Below, in pieces: positions 8,318 to 17,078 of a stretch of DNA of 64,000 nucleotides (positions are counted from its first letter, which is position 1; each line of letters begins with the position of its first letter). Source of the stretch: CAYGAG01 sp964347765 (GTDB lineage Archaea > Thermoproteota > Bathyarchaeia > Bathyarchaeales > Bathycorpusculaceae). The translations under genes and the position numbers were made by a program. Below the pieces are notes generated by a model that worked only from the letters and a program-made list of their open reading frames with translations, made no database searches and was not told the DNA's origin. Where the stretch lies: NCBI GenBank assembly GCA_964347765.1, contig CAYGAG010000006.1, positions 1 to 64,000 on the forward strand, read 5' to 3'.

Positions 8318-8524
8318 TCATTTTCCGCTTGCTTTAACGTGTGATGTGTCTGAGAGAACCGAAAATTCTCCCGTTTCCTGTTGGTCTTCCATCTGTTTTT
8401 GAAGCCAATCTGTTAACTCTCTGCAATGGTTAGGATTACAGTGTTGTGGACTAGTGCGCTTTGGGTTCCAGAATAAACATTTGAAACAGGGAATCTCGAT
8501 CAGAACATCCACCTTGATCGGCAT
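8318..8524 (-). CDS. Small cysteine-rich protein, unknown function
   Basis: A 68-residue protein with the spaced cysteine set C-FK-C (residues 13-16), then C-NPNH-C (~29-34), followed by ELTDWL. This layout resembles small archaeal zinc-binding proteins with a C-x2-C...C-x4-C core. The last 25 residues are polar and probably disordered. A TATA-like GTATAAG (minus strand, ~8559-8565) lies ~35-40 bases upstream of the ATG, consistent with expression. It stands between the zinc-ribbon gene (+) and tRNA-Pro (+). It could be spurious, given its length, but the Cys spacing argues for a real gene. Confidence 0.5.
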   Translation of the reverse strand: MPIKVDVLIEIPCFKCLFWNPKRTSPQHCNPNHCRELTDWLQKQMEDQQETGEFSVLSDTSHVKASGK

Positions 8525-8767
8525 CTAGACCGGAAAAAGGACAGATCGAAACTTCGACTTATACGTTATGAATCGACATGTATGACAAAAACTAATGATT
8601 GAAATTCTAATTCCCAGTTTCACTTCATTGGAAGAACTATTGATCTCGAATCTTTCAACCAATTAAGCTTGGCGGCATAGTCTCTCGGAACAACTTCGGC
8701 AAGTTGTTGACCAAAGTTTTTATGACCAATGACTAAGAGTATGTTCAAGACTGTCAAAGCACAGGCT

Positions 8768-8845
8768 GGGGCTGTCGGCTAGCTTGGTCTAGGCTCTGAG
8801 CCTCGGGCGCTCGGGACGGGAGTTCAAATCTTCCCAGCCCCACCA
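8768..8845 (+). tRNA. tRNA-Pro (CGG anticodon), CCA encoded
   Basis: The acceptor GGGGCTG (8768-8774) pairs with CAGCCCC (8835-8841); the discriminator is A at 8842 and CCA is encoded at 8843-8845. The anticodon stem TGAGC/GCTCG encloses loop CTCGGGC, anticodon CGG. The D loop AGCTTGGTCTA is typical of archaeal tRNA-Pro. The D stem GGCT/GGCT uses two G-T wobbles. No intron. An upstream TTTTTATG may be its TATA box. Confidence 0.88.
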
Positions 8846-8984
8846 GTTTTCAGCTTTAAAGCCTGCTTTTCTTACAAAGCTTCACATCTGCTTTGCTGAT
8901 CCTTTGAGCAATTTTCAATCCTAAAGGTTTTTTTTGAGGAGTACAGTTACGTGTTGGTCATAAGCCGTATGAACTGGTGGAAGG

Positions 8985-10235
8985 GTGCTTCAAGAGTTTA
9001 AGAGTGATGTGAAGCTGCTTTTCAGATATAGGGAGCTCTTTCCGTTATGTTTCGCGGTGTTCGTCAGTATGCTGGGTTTTGGTTTGGTTATGCCGCTTCT
9101 GCCGATTTACGCCAGAAGCTTCGGTGCTTCAGGTTTTCATCTTGGGCTTTTGACAGCTTCCTTTGCAGTAACAAGAATAATCACCACTTTTCCTGGTGGG
9201 TGGTTGGCTGATAGAATTGGAAGGAAAAAGCCTGTGATCGCTGGTCTGCTTTCATATTCTATTGTTATGACTTTATACGGATTTTCGCAAGACATAAATC
9301 AGCTGATTCTTCTGAGGGCTTTGCAGGGTTTGGCGTCAGGGATAGTGTGGCCTGTTATAATCACTATGGTTGCAGACATTACCTCGCCGAAAGACAGGAC
9401 CAAAGCGATGAGCCTGTACTCGTCCATGTGGTTTCTCGGCATGGTCATAGGTCCAGGTCTAGGAGGAATAGTAGCCGATGTTTTCACGGCAGCCTTTCCA
9501 TTCTTCATCTGTGGCGGACTGGCGTTTGCAGCCATGATCTTAGTCGCCTCGATCGTAACAGAGACATTTCAAGATCCATCGAGAGATGAATCATCCCACT
9601 TACCTTCTCATGACAAAAATAACGATAGCGATACACCTTCATTTGGAGCTTTCATTCGTACCATTACGCCTAAAACAAAGACTTTTCTGGGTCTTTGCAT
9701 TGCGATTCTTGTCGTGTCATTTTCCAGCTCGCTAGTCCAACCAGTGTTGTCTGTCTTTGCTGATGAGAGGCTTGGCATTTCAGAGGCAGGTGTAGGCGTT
9801 CTGTTTTCCGTGATGGGAGCTGTAACACTTGTCACAGCCTTGCCTATTGGAACAATTGCGGACAGGACAGGTAGGAAATCCATATTTATTCTTGGTAAGA
9901 TTGTGGATGCCGCTTCGGCAATCTTGATCGTTTTTTCAGGTAGTTTTTGGCCCTTGCTGCTTGTTATGATGCTTAGGGGACTTGGACGTGCAGCCTCTAA
10001 TCCTTCAATCAACGCTATGTTTGCCAGTCTAGTCCCAACTTCACGTAGAGGAAGGGGAATGGGAATCTTCAATGGATTCCGGAATTTTGGACTCGTATTG
10101 GGCTCAACGATTGGAGGCTTCTTATGGGATATCGCCTCTCCAGAATTCCCCTTCTTCGCGTGTGCAGGTGTAAGTCTAGTCGGTGTGGGGATAGCTTTAG
10201 TGACCGTATCCGAACCACAAGGTGGGCTTCAATGA
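8985..10235 (+). CDS. Major facilitator superfamily (MFS) transporter
   Basis: A 416-residue integral membrane protein with about 12 hydrophobic helices in two halves and a polar central loop (~residues 198-222). The cytoplasmic loop 2-3 motif A is clear (GGWLADRIGRKKP, ~65-77) and is repeated in the second half (GTIADRTGRKS). This marks the drug:H+ antiporter/multidrug-type MFS group, but the substrate cannot be told. The start is GTG, with GGTGG (8976-8980) five bases upstream as ribosome-binding site. It is monocistronic: tRNA-Pro precedes it and the next gene converges on it. Confidence 0.88.
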   Translation: MLQEFKSDVKLLFRYRELFPLCFAVFVSMLGFGLVMPLLPIYARSFGASGFHLGLLTASFAVTRIITTFPGGWLADRIGRKKPVIAGLLSYSIVMTLYGFSQDINQLILLRALQGLASGIVWPVIITMVADITSPKDRTKAMSLYSSMWFLGMVIGPGLGGIVADVFTAAFPFFICGGLAFAAMILVASIVTETFQDPSRDESSHLPSHDKNNDSDTPSFGAFIRTITPKTKTFLGLCIAILVVSFSSSLVQPVLSVFADERLGISEAGVGVLFSVMGAVTLVTALPIGTIADRTGRKSIFILGKIVDAASAILIVFSGSFWPLLLVMMLRGLGRAASNPSINAMFASLVPTSRRGRGMGIFNGFRNFGLVLGSTIGGFLWDIASPEFPFFACAGVSLVGVGIALVTVSEPQGGLQ

Positions 10236-10291
10236 ATTATGATAGGGTGCCGAAGGCTGTTGTGCTGGTGAATATCTCGCCCTTGCGATTG

Positions 10292-11314
10292 TCACGATAA
10301 GAACTGCTTGTACACTGGGTGTCCTTCGAATTTCATGGTGGTTTCCGACCTTTCAACCGTTCCACTTGGCAGTCGCATGCAAATCGAGTTCACAACAGCT
10401 CCATTTGGAATGAAGCGTACACCATCCAGCAGTTCGCCTTTGGTCACTCCGGAGGCTGCAAAGACAAGTTCGTTACCTTTTGCCAATTCGTCTTCAGTAT
10501 AAGTCTTGTCTACATCAACATTGTCTGACATGAGTCTGTCCAGCCGGTTGGGATCATCCTTCTTGTCCCGCCAAGCTTTAACCAGCATGGTTCCTCCGAG
10601 ACACTTCAGTGCAGTGGCAGCAATCGTTGCTTCAGGTCCGGCTCCTGCTCCTAGGAGGAGATGTACGCCTGAACCTGGTCTGCACGTGACAACCGCAGCT
10701 GCAATATCGCCGTCAGGAATCAAAATTATTCTCACTCCTAATCTCCTAAGTGTCTTCAAGATTTCTAGATGTCTTTCACGTTCCAGCATAATCACAGTGA
10801 AGTTCTGAAGAAGCAAGCCTTTCTCTCGAGCCACCGTCCGGACAATCTCTTCAACAGACATGTCAAGCGAAATCTTACCTACCGAACTATGGTCAGTGGC
10901 CACTTTGAAATAGTAACCATCATCAGGGAGTACTTGTAGACATCCAGCAGGCGCACAAGCAAGGGCAGAGATGGCGTCTTTCCTACCCTTGGAGGAAGCC
11001 GTTGAACCATCAACAGGATCTACAACAAAATCAACCTTCGGACCTTTTCCAGTCCCAACTTTCTCTCGCTTTGTGAAAGCTGGTGCCTTATCTTTAGGCC
11101 CCTCGCATGAGATGACTTCACCATCCACATCCGTTTGAGCCAGTACAGCTCTCGAAAACTCTACAGCCCTCTTATCTATCAAATCAGGCTTTCCTTGGCC
11201 TATATGCAACGCAGCTCCGACCGCTCCGGCAATAGTGATTCTGGTGAGGGAAGGAGCCAAAGCCCTTAGAGAAACCAATCCAAATCCTCCTAAACTTACG
11301 TTATTTAAGTGCAC
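10292..11314 (-). CDS. glpX: Class II fructose-1,6-bisphosphatase (GlpX family)
   Basis: The 340-residue protein fits GlpX-type fructose-1,6-bisphosphatase, the Li+-sensitive inositol-phosphatase-fold enzyme that removes the 1-phosphate of fructose-1,6-bisphosphate in gluconeogenesis. The metal-binding core DFVVDPVDGSTASSKG (~95-110) and the preceding GEVISCEGPKDKAPAF stretch are visible, and the C-terminal KCLGGTMLVKAW segment is also family-like. Most archaea use the bifunctional FBP aldolase/phosphatase instead, so a GlpX homologue is notable, though not unique. The second family motif is GEVISCEGPKD here, versus the usual GEGEID in bacteria. The preceding and following genes are unrelated. 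Confidence 0.8.
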   Translation of the reverse strand: MHLNNVSLGGFGLVSLRALAPSLTRITIAGAVGAALHIGQGKPDLIDKRAVEFSRAVLAQTDVDGEVISCEGPKDKAPAFTKREKVGTGKGPKVDFVVDPVDGSTASSKGRKDAISALACAPAGCLQVLPDDGYYFKVATDHSSVGKISLDMSVEEIVRTVAREKGLLLQNFTVIMLERERHLEILKTLRRLGVRIILIPDGDIAAAVVTCRPGSGVHLLLGAGAGPEATIAATALKCLGGTMLVKAWRDKKDDPNRLDRLMSDNVDVDKTYTEDELAKGNELVFAASGVTKGELLDGVRFIPNGAVVNSICMRLPSGTVERSETTMKFEGHPVYKQFLS

Positions 11315-11475
11315 TAGTTGTAAATCCTTTTCGGCTTCCCCAGCAATTTTTCATCCAGCTCCAATATGTCTAGTCCATCCTGTTTGGAGTATCCGCGCCG
11401 ATTCGTCGATGCGCGTGCGCTGGATGGTCAATTTCTGATACCTAGAGAAGCTTTGCTCACTATGCCGAAAAAGGT

Positions 11476-12786
11476 TTACCTGCCATCTCTTGATGGTGAC
11501 ATTGTACGTTTTCTGAACCATCTAAACCTTAACTTTGCCGTGAGGATTTTCTCTGTAGCGAACAGTCGTGAGGCAGCGTACATGATGAGTATAGTGAAGA
11601 CTGCTACATACATGATCCCAAAAGAAGGGGTCCAATACTCGCCCATTGTAACTGTTTTCGCCGCAATTGTTGTGTGACTGAAAGGAATCGCGTATAGGGC
11701 TATTCTCAATGCAAGAGGCAGAGAGTTGATGTCTGTGAACATCAAGAGAAGTGACGGGATAAGCACCAATGGATAGATGAAGCCCACAATAGACTGAGCA
11801 CCCCTTACATCTTCTGCAAAGGCAGATATAATCACAGCCAAGGCTAGAGCTGAGATTAATGTCACGAAAAGGGAGATTCCTAGAAGCAAATAGCCGCCTG
11901 CCGAAGGAACGAGTCCTAGAGAAACCAGATCCATAGATATGTCAACAGGAATATTTCCCATAAAAGAACCTATATAGAAATTGAATCCAAACATAAACGC
12001 TAATGCCCCAGCGGCAGCTACGAGAATTGAGCCTGACAATTTGCCCACAAGAATCGTGAAACGATCAATAGGCAGACTGATCAGAGTCTCCAACGTCTTC
12101 TCTTCCTTTTCCATGGCTACTGACGTGGCAGCGATCTGCATGGAGAATTGAAGCAGAATTATTATGATGATAGGCATCACAATCGTTTGGGAGAATGTAA
12201 GGCTAGTGAGAAAAGCAGGATCAATGCCCTCCTTGATTTCTCCTTTAATCACGGTTGACTTCTGAGCGTATAAAGCATCTGGAGCCACATATCTGTTAAA
12301 CCTGTACACAATATTGTCAATCATTGAAGATCCGATGCTTTCGAAAATGCCGCCTCCTGAGAAGACCCCATAATAGTCTACAGAGGCTTTCATCGTGGCA
12401 TTACCTAAGTGGCTGGTCATATTAACGCTGAAACCTGCTGGTATCTCAATGAACCTTGTAGTGTTATACCTTGACATCAAGTCGAGAACAGCATTACTAC
12501 TTAGGGTGACGTTACTCTCAACGTAAGTCTTCATTGAGAAGTTCAGGAAATCTATGAAGATCTTAGACCAGTTCCCGCCATCATTGTTCACAACCAACAC
12601 CGCGGCTCCTTCCGCTTTTTCCTGAGCCGACTGCATTGAGAAACTTATCACGACACCTAACAGTGGGAACATTATCAACGGGACAACGATCATCCCTAAC
12701 AGTATCTTGGGGTCTCTGATCAACTCTTTTAGCTCTTTGACAAGAATGTTCAAGAATCCTTTAAGCAAGACCAACCACCTTGGCAA
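11476..12786 (-). CDS. ABC-2 type transporter permease (NatB-like)
   Basis: A ~436-residue permease. One hydrophobic helix near the N-terminus (~29-50) is followed by a ~150-residue extracellular region and five or six C-terminal helices (~from residue 205). This is the layout of NatB/YhaP-type ABC-2 exporters. The motif EKEEKTLETLISLPI (~225-240) lies in the coupling loop that contacts the ATPase. It overlaps the end of the ATP-binding gene and pairs with it. The start is unclear: TTG at 12786 gives the longest frame; a TTG ~18 bases further in, behind AAGGTGG, is equally possible. Substrate unknown; Na+, peptide or antibiotic export is typical of the family. Confidence 0.82.
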   Translation of the reverse strand: MPRWLVLLKGFLNILVKELKELIRDPKILLGMIVVPLIMFPLLGVVISFSMQSAQEKAEGAAVLVVNNDGGNWSKIFIDFLNFSMKTYVESNVTLSSNAVLDLMSRYNTTRFIEIPAGFSVNMTSHLGNATMKASVDYYGVFSGGGIFESIGSSMIDNIVYRFNRYVAPDALYAQKSTVIKGEIKEGIDPAFLTSLTFSQTIVMPIIIIILLQFSMQIAATSVAMEKEEKTLETLISLPIDRFTILVGKLSGSILVAAAGALAFMFGFNFYIGSFMGNIPVDISMDLVSLGLVPSAGGYLLLGISLFVTLISALALAVIISAFAEDVRGAQSIVGFIYPLVLIPSLLLMFTDINSLPLALRIALYAIPFSHTTIAAKTVTMGEYWTPSFGIMYVAVFTILIMYAASRLFATEKILTAKLRFRWFRKRTMSPSRDGR

Positions 12787-13504
12787 AGACTTCCTCTAGG
12801 TTCTGCCCGCCAAATCCTTCCTTTAACTCTTCGGGCTTTCCCTTGGCAACGATCTTACCTTCGTTTAGGAGTGCCACTCTATCACACAAGTGTTCTACTT
12901 CAAGCATGTTGTGGCTTGAAAGCAGAACGGTTACCCCTTCTTCTTTCACGTACTGCTTGATTACTTCCCTTACATGGTAAGAGTGCAAGACATCAAGTCC
13001 ACTTGTAGGTTCATCCAGAATGGCAAGCTTCGGCCGGGTCATCAAGGCCCTTGCGACTAGAAGCCTACGTTTCATTCCTTTGCTGTAGGTTTTGGCTTTG
13101 TCCTTTAACCTTTCACCTAAACCTGAAATCTCCGCAGCATTTCTAACGATTTCTTGCTTTTCATTCCTAGTCTGAGTTTTGAATTTGGCCATAAACTCTA
13201 GATACTCCAAACCAGTAAGATTACGATAAGGCCCAGCTTCTTCTGGAAGATAAGATATCATCTTACGTACTTCAGCAGCGTGATGAACGACCCTTAGTCC
13301 AAAGACCTGAACCATTCCGGAGGTGGGTAACAGTAACGTAGAAACGATACGTAAGGCAGTTGTTTTCCCTGCACCATTTGGACCAATAAGTCCGAAGATC
13401 TCTCCAGCCTTAACCGTGAAGCTCAAACAGTCCAAGGCATGGATATCACCAAACACCTTAACTAGATCTCTTGCTTCAATGGCTACGCTCAACTTCAGGG
13501 ACAC
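12761..13504 (-). CDS. ABC transporter ATP-binding protein (ABC-2 exporter)
   Basis: A 247-residue nucleotide-binding subunit with Walker A GPNGAGKTTA (~40-49), signature KTYSKGMKRRLLVARAL (the canonical LSGGQ position reads YSKGM), Walker B LAILDEPTSGLD, and the switch histidine in LLSSHNMLEVE. The degenerate signature is common in NatA/CcmA-like exporters. It starts at GTG. Its 3' end overlaps the permease gene by up to 26 bases, so the two are translationally coupled. The 236-base region to the divergent transglutaminase-like gene holds the promoters for both directions. Confidence 0.92.
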   Translation of the reverse strand: MSLKLSVAIEARDLVKVFGDIHALDCLSFTVKAGEIFGLIGPNGAGKTTALRIVSTLLLPTSGMVQVFGLRVVHHAAEVRKMISYLPEEAGPYRNLTGLEYLEFMAKFKTQTRNEKQEIVRNAAEISGLGERLKDKAKTYSKGMKRRLLVARALMTRPKLAILDEPTSGLDVLHSYHVREVIKQYVKEEGVTVLLSSHNMLEVEHLCDRVALLNEGKIVAKGKPEELKEGFGGQNLEEVFAKVVGLA

Positions 13505-13740
13505 CTAAGCTTCCTAAAATCCACAATCCACAAGTAATAAAGATTATCATCGAACGCTGCTGTAAACTCATTTGCCATACTTTGTTTCTGTCACCATATG
13601 TATTTTCAAGGTTCTTGAATCTGCTCTTCTTAGCCTCTATGCGAGTTTCTTGTAGGTGTTATAGCTTGGTCGAAAACCTAAAACTAGTATCTACGTTAAG
13701 ATTCTGTCAAGCACATACCCACTAAACGGGGGTCAGAAGT

Positions 13741-14397
13741 GTGATACAAAAGGTAAGAAATAGGACAAAGGGAATTATCGCTAAGAAGTTAATTGAGTGG
13801 ACTAAAGATCTCAATCCAAAAGGGAGTAGGATAGCGATCTTTGAGCATATAAGAGATATCCCTTATGCAATAGTAGCGGGCCTCGGACATCCAATTCAGG
13901 GTCCCGCAAAGATGTTAACCCACAACAGAGGCTATTGCGAACCCAAACACATCCTGATGTATAAACTGTATCGAAGATTAGGAATTTCAGTCAGGTATGT
14001 AACCTATCCATTCAGTTGGAACGCCCAAGACATCAACTATCCATGCGAGCTTAAGAAGCTAGTAGAAGGAATGCCAATAGGTTACCACCTTGCATGCAAA
14101 GCGAAAATCAATGGAGCATGGATCCTAGTTGATGCTACATGGGACCTGCCCTTGAAGAGGTTAGGATTTCCCGTGAATAAAAGTTGGGATGGTGACAGAA
14201 ATACTTCGAACGCTGTGAAACCCGAAGATGAGATCATCCATAAAAATGAAAGGGAAAGAACAAGATATATCAGAGCAAGAAGGTGGGGATTGCTCACTGA
14301 AAAGGAAAAGGCGTTAAGTGTGAGATTTTATGATGAATTCAACAAGTGGTTACAGGAAACACGGAATTCTCAAACAGCTTCCAAAGAAGAAACTTAG
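13741..14397 (+). CDS. Transglutaminase-like cysteine-protease-fold protein
   Basis: A 218-residue protein with the transglutaminase-core catalytic layout: Cys66 in NRGYCEPKH at a helix start, His116 in GYHLACK, and Asp131 in DATWD. Arginine and basic residues dominate the ends. No signal peptide or membrane segment is seen, so it is likely cytoplasmic. Archaeal members of this superfamily are usually predicted proteases or peptidases rather than cross-linking enzymes; the substrate is unknown. The start is GTG, with GGGGGTC shortly upstream. It is monocistronic, followed by a tRNA-Val on the other strand. Confidence 0.7.
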   Translation: MIQKVRNRTKGIIAKKLIEWTKDLNPKGSRIAIFEHIRDIPYAIVAGLGHPIQGPAKMLTHNRGYCEPKHILMYKLYRRLGISVRYVTYPFSWNAQDINYPCELKKLVEGMPIGYHLACKAKINGAWILVDATWDLPLKRLGFPVNKSWDGDRNTSNAVKPEDEIIHKNERERTRYIRARRWGLLTEKEKALSVRFYDEFNKWLQETRNSQTASKEET

Positions 14398-14481
14398 CGC
14401 TCCGGTGCGTTTCCTATGACTAGTGAGTTTGCGGTATCTCATCAAACACTCAAAACCCTCAGTTAACCGCCTACTTCAAGA

Positions 14482-14554
14482 TGGGCCCGGCCGGATTTGA
14501 ACCGGCGATCTTCGCCGCGTGAGGGCGATGTCCTGACCGCTAGACTACGAGCCC
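14482..14554 (-). tRNA. tRNA-Val (CAC anticodon), CCA not encoded
   Basis: On the minus strand the acceptor GGGCTCG pairs with CGGGCCC, with discriminator A at 14482, followed by TCT rather than CCA. The D stem is GTC/GAC. The anticodon stem TCGCC/GGCGA encloses CTCACGC, anticodon CAC (reads GTG). The T arm GCCGG-TTCAAAT-CCGGC is perfect. No intron. Confidence 0.92.
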
Positions 14555-15114
14555 TATATCTCTTCGATCCAGCAACGGCCTTGGTTTCTATGTATTTTTC
14601 AACACTCATAATCTTTGCTGTATTCAAAGAGGAACATATGCGCATTCTCTTTCTTGTCATGCCTGAAGCAGTAGAGGAGCAGAACAGAGACAGCTTCACG
14701 TGATTGACAAAGCATCGCGCTACAGGTCATCGTGCAATAAGTCTTCCCTTGTATATCTACTATTAAGAGACAGAATATGGATTTATGAAACAATGTTTCA
14801 TAAGATTTTTCTATAAGAGTGCTAAATTTAACCTTAGGGGTGCAAGATATCTTTTACTCCCTTCTCCTTCTCTCCTAATGCGAGTAACTGTGACTTGCTC
14901 CCCTAACTCTTCTGCAACAAAGTTTGGAGAACTTGAGAACGCTCATACTCCTTTCTAAACTCAGATGCCGAGGATGCTCAATCTCAGACTAGATGGAGCC
15001 TCTCCATGCATATCGGAAACTCTCTTTCTATGCGCATGCGTTCTATCATTTTGTCTTCTGAAATGGATAATTATATCTGCACGTGTATGAGCTTTGTTGT
15101 GGGAGAGTGAAGTT
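14555..15114. other. Gene-poor interval with one palindrome
   Basis: About 560 bases without a convincing gene. It holds the 5' flank of tRNA-Val, the 21-bp palindrome listed separately, a TATA-like CTATAAG (~14811-14817), and a 26-codon open frame from ATG at ~14879 that I cannot support. The last ~50 bases are the promoter and leader of the following DUF3795 gene (TATA-like ATAATTATATC, ~15067-15077). Confidence 0.5.
14783..14803. promoter_or_regulatory. Perfect 21-bp palindrome (possible operator)
   Basis: TTATGAAACA (14783-14792), centre A, TGTTTCATAA (14794-14803) form a perfect 10-bp inverted repeat around one base. The size and odd centre suit a dimeric helix-turn-helix regulator. A TATA-like CTATAAG lies just downstream (14811-14817), but no gene follows closely. 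It may control an unrecognised short RNA or be a relic. Confidence 0.4.
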
Positions 15115-15387
15115 GTGAGTGTTGACTCCCTAGCAACTCCATGCCTTCTATATTGTGGGTCTTGTAGATATCTCATGTCTGGGAGGTGCAGAGGCTGTGG
15201 CAGTAAGGATCGGGAGGGATGTGAAATATTCGAATGTTGCAGAATGGATAAAGAACTTCAGTTCTGTACTGAATGCAAGGATTTTCCGTGTCTGAGGCTA
15301 AAGAAATCAGTTGGCGTGCACCGTAGTTGGCTGGAAGATCAAGCACAGATCCCTCTCATGCCTGATGAAGATGAGACAGCTACATGA
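15115..15387 (+). CDS. DUF3795 family cysteine-rich protein
   Basis: A 90-residue cysteine-rich protein of the DUF3795 type: an N-terminal CLLYCGSCRY segment, then CRGCG, CEIFECC, and FCTECKDFPC before a short charged tail. The paired-Cys layout implies zinc or iron-sulfur binding; no activity is known. The GTG at 15115 is chosen because GGAGAGTGA (15102-15110) lies a few bases upstream; the longer frame from 15094 has no such site. A second member of the family lies at 19929. Both sit in the same accessory-looking region. Confidence 0.72.
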   Translation: MSVDSLATPCLLYCGSCRYLMSGRCRGCGSKDREGCEIFECCRMDKELQFCTECKDFPCLRLKKSVGVHRSWLEDQAQIPLMPDEDETAT

Positions 15388-15533
15388 TGCTTATATTAGG
15401 AGTTGCCATCATCCTACGTGAATTGTTATAGTATTTCTGTTCGCGCGCCAAGATTGAACTAGTTGGTATGGATAATTGTGATGAAGGATTGACTCGAACG
15501 TCTTATATCTAGGCCTGAACCATATAGTATTGA

Positions 15534-16715
15534 ATGAGTTTTCTAAAGACAATCTCTAGGTGGAGGAGAGAATACATGGACAAATTGGCTATGGTATTAA
15601 TTCTAGTTTCATTTGGCACTATAATCTTTCATATGGGAACAGTGCTTGCACCTTCAGGAACGACACTAGCCGTAGTCAACATGGGGAGCGTGGACGCCCC
15701 AAGCAGATGGACCGCTGGAACGCCACGTTGGAAGGGAACAGACATCTTCCTTTTCTACACTAATGAGACCATTGACGGTGACACATTTTATCTCGGTATA
15801 GAGACGTATGATGTAGTTGATCTCTACGCTTGGACATTCAAGCTCTGGTTTAACGCCACCTTTCTCAACTGCACTAGTGTGTGGAAACCAGGATATTGGA
15901 TTTTTGCAGGTCTGCCTCATTATGCCCATTTGCCTATAATCAACAATACAGCGGGATATGTCAGTTTTGGATCAGCATTGCTGACAGGTCCAGGCTTTTC
16001 TGGAAGTGGCACACTGTGCCAAATAGGATTTCAGATAATTAAAGAACCAACAGTTGAGAGTGCTTCACTTGAATGCGACTTCACTTTTGATCCTTTTGAC
16101 ACATACTTTGTAGATTCAAATCTAGAAGTAATTGAGACTGAGCGTATTCCCGGACATTATCAATACATGTATGCTCAACCTGATATTTCGATCAGGAAGC
16201 TGGAGGCTGCCAAAACCGTTGTTGGGGAGGGATACAGCGTGGAAATTGATGTCGCTGTGGCAAACCAGGGTTCCGACACGGAGAACCTTAGTATCACTGT
16301 CTATGCAGACAAAAATATTGTAGGATCAATTGAAAACGTAACGTTGACAAGAGGAAGCTCCTCAACTGTCACCTTTAACTGGAACACAACGGGCTTCGCC
16401 AAGGGTAACTACACCATTGAAGCCTATGTCACGCCAGTTCCGGGAGAGACCGACCTTGCAGATAACAACCTAACCGCTGGCTGGATCATCATCGCAATGA
16501 TCGGCGACATCACCGGGTCAGATGGCTGGCCTGACGGCAAATGCGATATGAGAGACATTGCAGAAGTTGCACAGCTCTTTGGAAGAACACCAATATGGCC
16601 TCAATGGAACCCAAACTGCGACATCACAGGACAGATAATAGGAATGCCAGACGAGAAAATCGACATGAGAGACATAGCCCTAGTAGCCATACACTTCGGA
16701 GAAACAGACCCATAA
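15534..16715 (+). CDS. Secreted cohesin-like / CARDB / dockerin-like protein
   Basis: A 393-residue exported protein. A hydrophobic segment at ~20-42 (AMVLILVSFGTIIFHMGTVL) acts as signal peptide or anchor. Residues ~55-200 look like a cohesin fold: a YAWTFKLWFNATFLN strand pair and GPGFSGSGTLCQIGFQI match the cohesin patterns 'W-F-L-x-Y-D...L' and 'G-x-SGSGTLA-I-F'. Residues ~213-315 are a CARDB-type Ig-like domain. The C-terminus (~320-393) is dockerin-like, with two calcium-loop/helix repeats ending DMRDIAEVAQLFG and DMRDIALVAIHFG, separated by a P-Q-W linker. Many N-glycosylation sequons (NxT/S) fit surface exposure. Carrying both partner module types is unusual. Start: ATG at 15534; an internal ATG before the hydrophobic segment is possible. 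Confidence 0.78.
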   Translation: MSFLKTISRWRREYMDKLAMVLILVSFGTIIFHMGTVLAPSGTTLAVVNMGSVDAPSRWTAGTPRWKGTDIFLFYTNETIDGDTFYLGIETYDVVDLYAWTFKLWFNATFLNCTSVWKPGYWIFAGLPHYAHLPIINNTAGYVSFGSALLTGPGFSGSGTLCQIGFQIIKEPTVESASLECDFTFDPFDTYFVDSNLEVIETERIPGHYQYMYAQPDISIRKLEAAKTVVGEGYSVEIDVAVANQGSDTENLSITVYADKNIVGSIENVTLTRGSSSTVTFNWNTTGFAKGNYTIEAYVTPVPGETDLADNNLTAGWIIIAMIGDITGSDGWPDGKCDMRDIAEVAQLFGRTPIWPQWNPNCDITGQIIGMPDEKIDMRDIALVAIHFGETDP

Positions 16716-16744
16716 TTCCCCTTTCTTATTCATAGTTGACTGGA

Positions 16745-17010
16745 TCTCGAAAAGCAACACTTTATGTTGAGCGCGGGCGAGTTTCGCCACTGGAGGCAAC
16801 GATACTATGCCGCCAGACAAAAGGCATTTACTACGTTCAAGAGTTCCTCGGACACAGAAGCATCAAGAATGCAGAAATCTATACAATCATCGAACGAACA
16901 ATAATCAGCGAATCAAGCAATGACGAGTTTACGGTAAAAGCTGCAGGAAAACTGAAGAGATTAACATCTTCCTTAAAGTTGGCTTTGAATACACACGTAA
17001 AGAGGGTTAA
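16745..17010 (+). pseudogene. Tyrosine recombinase (integrase) C-terminal remnant, frameshifted
   Basis: Pieces of the catalytic domain of an archaeal XerA/phage-type tyrosine recombinase occur in order but in different frames. FRHW (the R-x-x-H box region) is at 16782-16793 in one frame. After an apparent 1-base deletion, EATIL...YYVQEFLGHRSIKN and EIYT (box with His and the nucleophilic Tyr) continue in a second frame from 16793. After another shift near 16945, EEINIFLKVGFEYTRKEG-stop follows in the first frame, ending at 17010. The N-terminal domain is missing. The remnant ends ~70 bases before tRNA-Phe, the sort of site such integrases use. It looks like a decayed integrated element. Confidence 0.75.
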
Positions 17011-17078
17011 GTGCCCTTCTTCGGAAAATGTAAACAACACCAAAAACGTTAAGACTCTCCGAGGTTATTCCAAAAATA

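Noticed and set aside
14497..14793. Open frames on both strands over and beside tRNA-Val
   Set aside because: They include tRNA sequence and lack start signals or family features.
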